A stretch of 17,895 nucleotides of DNA from Deltaproteobacteria bacterium (lineage in GTDB: Bacteria; Desulfobacterota; DSM-4660; Desulfatiglandales; HGW-15), in the NCBI GenBank assembly GCA_016926135.1, contig JAFGPH010000185.1:1-17895 (forward strand), written 5' to 3'. The notes under the pieces are model-generated. The model did no database searches and was not told the origin of the DNA. It saw nothing but the letters and a program-made list of their open reading frames with translations. Of this stretch, positions 12,657 to 17,895 are shown piece by piece (position 1 is the stretch's first letter; every line of letters starts with the position of its first letter). Both the position numbers and the translations under genes were made by a program.

Positions 12657-13169
12657 TCATCCTCGAGTCCTAACGCGATTCACTGCCGTCAGGATCTGAA
12701 ACAATGCCTGCACTGCAATCAGGAACATACCGATGGGCATGGCCATTTTCCCCAGCCACCAGGGAAGACGGATGGCAGCCATCATGATCTCGCCGATAGC
12801 AAAGGAATTGGCGAATTCCTTGAAGGATATATAGCAGAGCAGGGCAAAGAACAGGAAATCGACCCCGTAGGCAATCACGTCGCACACCCCCTGCCATTTC
12901 CTGGGAAGACGCATGGTCACCAGGGTCACTTGCACATGCCCTCCCACGGCCAGGGTGTAGGCGAAGGGGAGAAAGATAACCCAGGGTTCGATCAGCTGGC
13001 TTGCCTCGACCGATGCAGCCAGCGGTGAATTGAAAAAATAGCGTAAAACCACATCCAGGGTGATCATGATGGCCATGCCGCAGAGGGCCAAGGCCGAAAA
13101 ATAAACGAGGAAGCGATTTATGCGCTCGAACAGCGTTTCGTGGGGAGCGGCAGGTGCGGAAACATTCAT
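12657..13169 (-). CDS. dctQ: TRAP transporter small permease subunit (DctQ family)
   Basis: A 170-residue membrane protein with four predicted helices. The sequence LDVVLRYFFNSPLAASVEASQLIEPWVIFLPFAYTLAVGGHVQVTLV carries the DctQ signature (R-Y-F/V-F-N-x-P ... E-x-x ... G-x-H-V). DctQ packs against DctM and is required for transport. A weak GGGAGAACGAG site lies upstream. It is 60 nt downstream of the cupin gene, in the same orientation. Confidence 0.92.
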   Translation of the reverse strand: MNVSAPAAPHETLFERINRFLVYFSALALCGMAIMITLDVVLRYFFNSPLAASVEASQLIEPWVIFLPFAYTLAVGGHVQVTLVTMRLPRKWQGVCDVIAYGVDFLFFALLCYISFKEFANSFAIGEIMMAAIRLPWWLGKMAMPIGMFLIAVQALFQILTAVNRVRTRG

Positions 13170-13229
13170 GGCTGCTTCTCGTTCTCCCGGAGATGAAGCG
13201 AAGTGATCCCGAAGGAACGTCCAACGTCT

Positions 13230-13634
13230 TTACATGCTCTCATCCTCGTACACATTCGCAATGCAGCAGAGAAAGGTGCAGGGTTCCGTGGCGCTGTAAT
13301 TCGTCATGCTGTGGGGTTCCATGGTGGGAACGAAGACCAGGTCTTGCGGACTCATCTCCTTCTCCGCCGTGACAACATCCGTCTTGGGATCGTGCGACCG
13401 GATGGTGAGCCTTCCGCTAAGGATATACATCGTCTGATAGTAAAAGTGGTTGTGGATGGGGATTTCCCCGCCCGGACCCACGGAAAAAAAGCGCAGGCCG
13501 TAATCCGGTGTATCCGCCGGGCCGGCCTGTGCCAGCCAGCGAATGCAGACTTCCTTTACGGCAAGAGGTTTCCCTTTGTAAGGGTAGGACTCGATCTTGG
13601 TATCTTTCACGTCGTTTACGTTCAGAACCTTCAT
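13230..13634 (-). CDS. Single-domain cupin, first gene of the TRAP operon
   Basis: A 134-residue cupin. Motif 1 is GPGGEIPIHNHFYYQTMYILSGRL at about 53-76 with metal ligands His61 and His63; the usual Glu is Gln67. Motif 2 gives PQDLVFVPTMEPHSMTNYS with His108. So one of the four canonical ligands is substituted. Small cupins in catabolic operons act as isomerases, lyases, dioxygenases or ligand sensors, and the sequence does not decide which. The start at 13634 is chosen because GGAGG lies seven bases upstream. It is the first gene after the sigma-54 promoter at 13712-13727, with a leader of about 65 nt. Confidence 0.88.
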   Translation of the reverse strand: MKVLNVNDVKDTKIESYPYKGKPLAVKEVCIRWLAQAGPADTPDYGLRFFSVGPGGEIPIHNHFYYQTMYILSGRLTIRSHDPKTDVVTAEKEMSPQDLVFVPTMEPHSMTNYSATEPCTFLCCIANVYEDESM

Positions 13635-13711
13635 TTCTTTTCCTCCCATGGTTGTGGCGATGGACTCATCCCCGACTACAAAGCACTGCTTTACTTTTTG
13701 CATATTCTATT

Positions 13712-13727
13712 AGCAAATCGAATGCCA
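13712..13727 (-). promoter_or_regulatory. Sigma-54 (RpoN) promoter driving the cupin-TRAP-lactonase operon
   Basis: On the minus strand the sequence TGGCATTCGATTTGCT fits the -24/-12 consensus TGGCAYx-N4-TTGCW, with GG and GC spaced exactly as required. Transcription would start near 13701, upstream of the cupin gene. A sigma-54 activator gene is transcribed divergently less than 200 nt away, which strongly supports the call. Confidence 0.82.
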
Positions 13728-13769
13728 GGAAAAGAGCGAGCAATGTCATTAGGATAACCGGCGTGAGCC

Positions 13770-13819
13770 TGAAAGAAGCATTTCATTCTTGAAATTAACA
13801 TTTCAATCCTGTAATGAAA
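13770..13819. promoter_or_regulatory. Candidate upstream activating sites for the sigma-54 activator
   Basis: TGAAA at 13770, TTTCA at 13781, TGAAA at 13790, TTTCA at 13801 and TGAAA at 13815 form alternating half-sites. The first two TGAAA and the two TTTCA copies are each exactly 20 bp apart. TTTCATTCTTGAAA (13781-13794) is a perfect inverted repeat with a 4-nt centre. They lie about 70-120 bp upstream of the predicted sigma-54 start, where activator sites usually lie, and between the divergent genes, so the regulator may also control its own gene. Confidence 0.55.
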
Positions 13820-13862
13820 GCTTCCATTGCAGCACCTTTCCGAGCAAGGAGTTTGCCCCGCG

Positions 13863-15356
13863 ATGCATCATAAGAAGACAACACTTCATGGAAACGGGCG
13901 GCCTGAGTCACGGCAGGGAAGAAGGGATGCCGCCTTTTCGGCGCGAAGCAACCCGGAGCATTACCTCAAGAACTATCTGGAACAGATCATGGAGGCATCG
14001 TTTGACGGAATAGTCATTTCAGACCCGGAAGGAGAGGTTCTTTTTGCCAACAAGGCTTATCTGACCCTTTCGGGGATACAGAAGGAAGAGGTCGTGGGGC
14101 AGAACCTGGGGTCCATGATTCAGAAGGGGCTTCTCCAGGGGGCGGCGGTTTTCGAGGTGACAAAGACACGGATGCCTACCACCCGGATCCATAGCTACCG
14201 TCGGACAGGAAGGGATGCTATGGTGACCGGAAACCCGGTGTTCGACGAGGAGGGGAACCTGATCTATGTGGTGGCGAACTTTAGAGACATCACACAGCTT
14301 CGCAGCCTTGAGGAGAAGATGGGCAGCTCCGGAATAGACCGTTTGTATCCGGAAAAGGAGAGCCTGTATCTGAAGCCCGAACTGGCGGTTCTTCCGGACT
14401 ATGGAATCCTGGTCCGAAATCGAAGGATGAAGGAGATCCTGCAGCAGGCCATTCAGGTTGCCCGGTACGACACGGACGTGCTGATCCTGGGGCAGTCCGG
14501 CGTGGGGAAGAGCAAGATGGCCCAGATTATCCATCAGGCAAGCCCCAGGGCCAAGCGGCCGTTCATTTCACTCAACTGTGCCTCAATCCCCGAGAATCTT
14601 CTGGAATCGGAACTGTTCGGGTACGAGGGAGGGGCTTTCACTGGCGCACGGGTCAGAGGCAAGCCCGGACAATTTGAACTGGCCTCCAGCGGAACCTTGG
14701 TGCTGGAGGAGATCGGGGAGTTAAGTCTGGGGCTTCAGGTCAAACTCCTGAGCGCCATTGAGGAAAAGCAGATCCTAAAGATAGGAGGAACCAGGCCGCT
14801 CCATGTGGACACGCGAATCATCGCCATAACCAACCAGGATTTGAAGGCCCTCGTGGCCAAAGGGGATTTTCGGAAGGATCTTTATTTCCGGCTCAATATC
14901 ATTCCCATCGTGATTCCCTCGCTCCGGGAACGCCTAGATGAAATACCTCTATTGATCAGATATTTTTTCGACAATTTCAACGTGAAATACGGATTGCATA
15001 AGTCCCCCGACTCATCCCTCTTCCGCGCCCTTTGCCAGTATGATTACCCGGGCAATGTGAGGGAACTGAAGAACACGATCGAACGTTTGATCATCACAAC
15101 ATCCGGGGACACGGTTCGAAGGGAAGATCTGGAGAATACATGCACCGAGATGGAGACGGGTATCTTGAGCGGAGATTTGGGGGAAGCGAAGTCCCTTTCC
15201 GCCTTTCTCGGAGAATGTGAGCGGGGGGTTCTCAGCCGGATATTACGAGAAGAGCAAAACCTCAAGCGTGCGGCCTCGCGCCTCGGAATGACCACCACCA
15301 CCCTTTGGCGCAAGATGAAGAAACACAGTCTACGAAAGACTGGGGAGTCGCTATGA
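13863..15356 (+). CDS. Sigma-54-dependent transcriptional activator (PAS, AAA+, Fis-type HTH)
   Basis: A 497-residue enhancer-binding protein. A PAS sensor (about 34-155) reads IMEASFDGIVISDPEG and ends NFRDITQLR. The AAA+ domain (about 185-420) has Walker A GQSGVGKS at 210-217, ELFGYEGGAFTGA at about 250-262 with the sigma-54-contacting GAFTGA loop at 257-262, Walker B LVLEEIGE at 279-286, and FRKDLYFRLN with the arginine fingers. A C-terminal Fis-type HTH (about 464-488: LKRAASRLGMTTTTLWRKMKKH) binds DNA. No receiver domain, so the PAS domain probably senses a small ligand directly. Walker B has Glu-Glu instead of Asp-Glu. The start at 13863 (AAGGAG 11 bases upstream) is a choice; a TTG at 13827 is also open. 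Divergent from the cupin-TRAP operon, its likely target. Confidence 0.9.
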   Translation: MHHKKTTLHGNGRPESRQGRRDAAFSARSNPEHYLKNYLEQIMEASFDGIVISDPEGEVLFANKAYLTLSGIQKEEVVGQNLGSMIQKGLLQGAAVFEVTKTRMPTTRIHSYRRTGRDAMVTGNPVFDEEGNLIYVVANFRDITQLRSLEEKMGSSGIDRLYPEKESLYLKPELAVLPDYGILVRNRRMKEILQQAIQVARYDTDVLILGQSGVGKSKMAQIIHQASPRAKRPFISLNCASIPENLLESELFGYEGGAFTGARVRGKPGQFELASSGTLVLEEIGELSLGLQVKLLSAIEEKQILKIGGTRPLHVDTRIIAITNQDLKALVAKGDFRKDLYFRLNIIPIVIPSLRERLDEIPLLIRYFFDNFNVKYGLHKSPDSSLFRALCQYDYPGNVRELKNTIERLIITTSGDTVRREDLENTCTEMETGILSGDLGEAKSLSAFLGECERGVLSRILREEQNLKRAASRLGMTTTTLWRKMKKHSLRKTGESL

Positions 15357-15371
15357 GCCTGAATTTCTAAG

Positions 15372-15600
15372 TCAGGAATTTTTGCGCAGTGTCTTGACCC
15401 GCTCGATCAGTGTTCGAACCATCTCTCGCGGACCCCTCAGGATGCCATACTCCGCATCATTGAAAATCTGCACGCCGAGATCCTTGTTGATGGCGATGAC
15501 CAGCCTGCTTGAACTGCAGGGCGCCGGATATTCCGCAGGACGCGTTGAAACGAAGAGCCGGTTTCCCGGGTCTGAATTCCACGCCATCCGCCTTTTTTCA
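15372..15600 (-). pseudogene. etfA: Relic of the electron transfer flavoprotein alpha subunit gene (etfA) C-terminus
   Basis: The minus strand keeps the C-terminal FAD-binding part of EtfA in pieces. GGWRGIQTRETG reads in one frame, CGISGALQF in a second, and RLVIAINKDLGVQIFNDAEYGI, with a closing helix ending at the stop at 15372, in a third. In intact EtfA these belong together as GW...GQTG...CGISGAIQ...VAINKDPxAPIFxxADYGIVGD. At least two frameshifts, and a short deletion between CGISGALQF and RLVIAINKD, break the gene, and no N-terminal part is present. It lies directly downstream of the amidohydrolase gene on the same strand, so it is probably the decayed end of a former operon member. 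Convergent with the regulator gene. Confidence 0.6.
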
Positions 15601-16614
15601 CGAAAGGGGGATGACCGAGGCTGCGTTCAGGGAGTAGATCTTGTCCTTGTCTTGCCGGGGGATGGGCAGGCCCTCGATGAACCCCATGCATTCATCCGGA
15701 TCTTCGTAGGGGAAATCCGTGCCCAGGAGAATCCTGTCGATCCCCCAGGCCTGAAGGGTGCACTGAAAGGCCGGCTCATAGTAGTTCCCACTGGTGGTCA
15801 CAAACACGTTGTCGCCCAGGTACTCGCTGGGTTTTCGGGCGAGGTCCGGCCTCGCGCTGGGGTCAATGGGCCTTACATAGGCCCAGTTGATCCGCTTGAA
15901 CACGAAGGCCAAGCCTTCACCGAGGTGCCCCAGGATGACCTTCAAGCCGGGGCACCTGTCGAAGACACCCGCGTAAATGAGCCGCATCATGCAGAGGGCC
16001 GTCTCCATGCCGAAGCCGAACCCCGCCCCGGACAGGGCGAAGCCGAAGCTTCGGGTCTGGGGGATGGCCGGCACCGTGGGATGAAGATAGACCGGGACTC
16101 CCAGTTTCTCGGCGGTCTGCAGGATGGGCAGGTACCTCTTGTCATCCAGGTAGGAATCCCCGTAATTGGAGTGGGTGTTCCAGCCCTTGAAGCCCAGCTT
16201 CAATACGGCCCGCTCCAGTTCACGGGCCGCGGCTTCCGGATCTTTCGGCGCGAGGGCCGCATACCCCATGAAACGGTCCGGATGTTTATTGATCAGGCGT
16301 GCAAGGGCATCGTTTGACTTTGTGGCAAGGGACGTGCCCACCCGAGGATCCAACTGCTCGATGCCCGGCGCAGAGAGGCTCACCAGCTGAATGTCGACGC
16401 CGGAGGCGTCCATTTTCCGCAAGCGGTTTTCGCCCATGTCCAGGAGGCTGCTGTAGAGGAAATCGGCAAAAGGCTGGCCGGTATCTTCAAAATACCACAG
16501 CCGGTGGATCTTGGTCTGCGGGTTCTCAACAAAGCGCGGGTAGCCCTTGTTGTCGGACAGGGCTTTCATGTATTCCGGGGTGTAGAAGTGGGCCTCAAAG
16601 TCGATCTTCTTCAT
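15598..16614 (-). CDS. Amidohydrolase-2 family protein, metal-dependent decarboxylase type
   Basis: A 338-residue TIM-barrel protein of the ACMSD/gamma-resorcylate decarboxylase group. Metal-site residues can be placed as Glu7 and His9 (DFEAHF), His178 (VPVYLHPT), His230 (LGHLGEG) and Asp300 (LGTDFPYED). The Glu-x-His start, instead of His-x-His, is the form seen in decarboxylases of hydroxybenzoate-type acids. Members remove or add CO2 non-oxidatively on aromatic acids, or hydrolyse related compounds. The start at 16614 has GGAGGA seven bases upstream; the longer frame to 16680 has no support. It follows a nitroreductase and a TctC-type binding protein gene, suggesting aromatic or carboxylate catabolism. 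The substrate is inference only. Confidence 0.85.
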   Translation of the reverse strand: MKKIDFEAHFYTPEYMKALSDNKGYPRFVENPQTKIHRLWYFEDTGQPFADFLYSSLLDMGENRLRKMDASGVDIQLVSLSAPGIEQLDPRVGTSLATKSNDALARLINKHPDRFMGYAALAPKDPEAAARELERAVLKLGFKGWNTHSNYGDSYLDDKRYLPILQTAEKLGVPVYLHPTVPAIPQTRSFGFALSGAGFGFGMETALCMMRLIYAGVFDRCPGLKVILGHLGEGLAFVFKRINWAYVRPIDPSARPDLARKPSEYLGDNVFVTTSGNYYEPAFQCTLQAWGIDRILLGTDFPYEDPDECMGFIEGLPIPRQDKDKIYSLNAASVIPLS

Positions 16615-16719
16615 GGGTTGTTCCTCCCTGTCCGCCCCGGGGTTCGCTTCGGATCGGCATGGTATCATCGAGAGGTTCAAAAAGGCTTCGGGAATGTTCT
16701 CTCACAGAGCCGTTGGGTG

Positions 16720-16796
16720 TTCCGGCTCCGGGTTCCGACTCTCCGCTCCCGGCTACGGCAAGCTCCGACGTGACGAGTCGCTCCGGCCGCAATGAC
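16720..16796. repeat. Possible intergenic repeat beginning GTCATTGCGGCC
   Basis: Within the 200-nt gap between the nitroreductase and amidohydrolase genes, the minus strand starts GTCATTGCGGCCGGAGC at 16796 and continues GC-rich with repeated CGGAG and CCGG units. CGACTC (16736-16741) and GAGTCG (16775-16780) could pair. The beginning resembles the element at 3295 (GTCATTCCGGCC). I see no gene here. That it is a dispersed repeat is a guess from this resemblance. Confidence 0.3.
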
Positions 16797-16814
16797 GTTA
16801 GCGGGTTGGTCGGT

Positions 16815-17405
16815 TCATGGGGATTGCCGGAACCGATCCCTGTGAAGCCAGCTGAAATCGGGCCGCCTGGGTGCATAGGGATTCCCGTCCCGGGAATATC
16901 CCTCTTCCCCAGGCACCCCGATTTTCAGGACGGCGGTGATCTCGTAGTCTTCAGGCAGACCCAGGATCTTTCCGGCCTCTTTCTGCTTCTCCCCCCAGTA
17001 GAGCACAATTCCGCTCCCCAGGCCCTCTGCCACGGCGGCCAGCGACATGTTCTCCAGGCACATCCAGACGCTTCTCTCCCACTCGACGCGGTGGCAGACC
17101 GCCACGATGCTCGCGTTCCGGAAGGAATCCTTCTGCGCCCCTGCGAGCTTCTCGATCTCATCCGGATCCCCTTCCACCCGCTTGGGGGGATGAGCGCGCG
17201 TCTGCTCGCATTTGACCTGCGAGAGCCTCTCGATGAGCGCCGGATCGGTCACGAGGATGAACTCCCAGGGCTGGGCGTTCACCGCAGAGGGGGCCTTGGT
17301 GCCGGCCAGCATGATTCTTCTCAGCTGGTCCTCGGAGGCGCCCGCCTTGAAAACGCGGATGGTTCTTCTCTTTTCGACGGCTTCGTAGAGCTCCACGACG
17401 CTCAC
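16815..17405 (-). CDS. Nitroreductase-family FMN oxidoreductase
   Basis: A 196-residue nitroreductase-fold protein. The N-terminal EKRRTIRVF (residues 11-19) with RRTIR binds FMN phosphate; KAPSAVNAQPWEFILVTD (about 37-54) is the family signature; the C-terminal LAAVAEGLGSGIVLYW and a GEEGYSRDGNPYAPRRPDF tail complete the fold. Such enzymes use NAD(P)H and FMN to reduce nitro groups, quinones or ring double bonds. The start is taken as GTG at 17405, whose GTGA overlaps the stop of the upstream TctC-type gene, giving coupled translation. A second GTG at 17396 is possible. The operon context suggests a role in the same catabolic route as the amidohydrolase. Confidence 0.87.
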   Translation of the reverse strand: MSVVELYEAVEKRRTIRVFKAGASEDQLRRIMLAGTKAPSAVNAQPWEFILVTDPALIERLSQVKCEQTRAHPPKRVEGDPDEIEKLAGAQKDSFRNASIVAVCHRVEWERSVWMCLENMSLAAVAEGLGSGIVLYWGEKQKEAGKILGLPEDYEITAVLKIGVPGEEGYSRDGNPYAPRRPDFSWLHRDRFRQSP

Positions 17406-17895
17406 CGGGGAGGGGTGGCCGGTTCCTTGATGACCCCGAGGGACTTTTGGATCTCGATCTCCCTTTTCCAGCTCTCCTCGAGAAACTTGGTGTACTCCGC
17501 ACTTCTCATGCTGGTGGAGACCAAGCCGAATTGCTGGATCCACTGCTTCCAGGCCTGCGTTTCCTGGGCCTTGGCCGCTGCATCCTCCAGTTTCTTGACT
17601 ACCGCCGGATCCATGCCCGCAGGGCCGAAGATCGATATGAGGGTGTCGTTGTAGTAATTGTAGCCGAGCTCGATCGAGGTGGGCACATCCGGCAGGGGGG
17701 CGTAGCGCTTCTTGGTGTGCATGAGCAGGGCCCTCAACTGTCCGTTCAGAACATTGTGCATGTCTCCGGCCGAAACGGCATCCACGTGACCTCCCATGGC
17801 CGCGGTCTCTGCAGGCGCGGTGCCTTTGTACGGGACATGGACCCAGTTGACCTTTTCCTTCATGCCGATCACCTGCATGATCACGTGCAGGGGGG
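17402..17895 (-). CDS. Tripartite tricarboxylate transporter-type (TctC/Bug) binding protein, 5' end outside window
   Basis: The C-terminal ~164 residues of a Bug/TctC periplasmic binding protein. The segment VNWVHVPYKGTAPAETAAMGGHVDAVSAG is the hallmark of the family (VPYKG...A...GGxVD), followed by RALLMHTKKRYAPLPDVPTSIELGY, again typical (R...LPDVPTxxExG), and FGPAGMDPAVVKKLEDA. These proteins bind carboxylates for TctAB permeases or act as ligand sensors. The gene continues beyond 17895, so the signal peptide is not seen. Its stop overlaps the GTG start of the nitroreductase gene by 4 nt. Confidence 0.9.
   Translation of the reverse strand, partial: PLHVIMQVIGMKEKVNWVHVPYKGTAPAETAAMGGHVDAVSAGDMHNVLNGQLRALLMHTKKRYAPLPDVPTSIELGYNYYNDTLISIFGPAGMDPAVVKKLEDAAAKAQETQAWKQWIQQFGLVSTSMRSAEYTKFLEESWKREIEIQKSLGVIKEPATPPR

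Noticed and set aside
15358..15382. CCTGA...TCAGG followed by TTTTT after the regulator gene as a terminator
   Set aside because: The stem has only five pairs and a 9-nt loop and overlaps the etfA relic; too weak to call.
16299..17654. 451-codon plus-strand frame spanning three minus-strand genes
   Set aside because: It crosses the amidohydrolase, nitroreductase and TctC-type genes in antisense and is Cys, Ser and Pro rich with no motif.

Overview
The window looks like a chromosomal segment of a moderately GC-rich Deltaproteobacterium (Desulfobacterota sense), probably an anaerobe that uses organic acids and aromatic compounds. This rests on the mix of genes: TRAP and tripartite tricarboxylate-type binding proteins, an ETF alpha relic, a PAS-type sigma-54 activator, lactonase-like metallo-beta-lactamase (MBL) proteins, a GAF-GGDEF protein of a kind common in that group, and many toxin-antitoxin modules. 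No rRNA, tRNA or CRISPR array was seen.

Left part (1-4935), an accessory zone. It starts with the N-terminal part of an MBL hydrolase (minus strand). Then come a hipBA module (936-2371), a PIN toxin with a 57-residue partner (2464-3101), a short-chain dehydrogenase that has lost its C-terminus (3296-4162, minus) and a vapBC module (4242-4884, minus). Two degenerate 3' ends of a REP-associated Y1-type transposase (598-822 and 3397-3535, both minus), each with a TATGAAYCGTCTCATA-type repeat beyond its 3' end, bracket the hipBA/PIN cassette. A 75-nt GTCATT...ATGAC palindromic repeat lies in the second cluster. The second remnant is joined directly to the truncated dehydrogenase.

Middle part (5059-9114). 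A GAF-GGDEF protein carries the Asp-to-Ser change known from Hypr (cyclic AMP-GMP) synthases. It is convergent with a second MBL hydrolase. An M24 aminopeptidase-like gene is divergent from that hydrolase, each with a good sigma-70-type promoter. A Phd/RelE-type antitoxin-toxin pair follows, with a clear promoter and a palindromic operator.

Right part, a catabolic unit (9335-15356). A minus-strand cluster encodes a cupin, the TRAP small and large membrane subunits, the TRAP binding protein and a third MBL (lactonase-like) protein. It begins downstream of a near-consensus sigma-54 promoter (13712-13727). A PAS/AAA+/HTH sigma-54 activator is transcribed divergently, and repeated TTTCA/TGAAA motifs sit between the two. 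The simplest reading is an inducible system for taking up an organic acid and hydrolysing a lactone or ester linked to its metabolism.

The last part (15372-17895, minus) reads TctC-type binding protein (partial), nitroreductase, amidohydrolase of the metal-dependent decarboxylase type, then a frameshifted relic of etfA. The first two overlap by 4 nt. This looks like a second, partly eroded aromatic or carboxylate catabolic operon.
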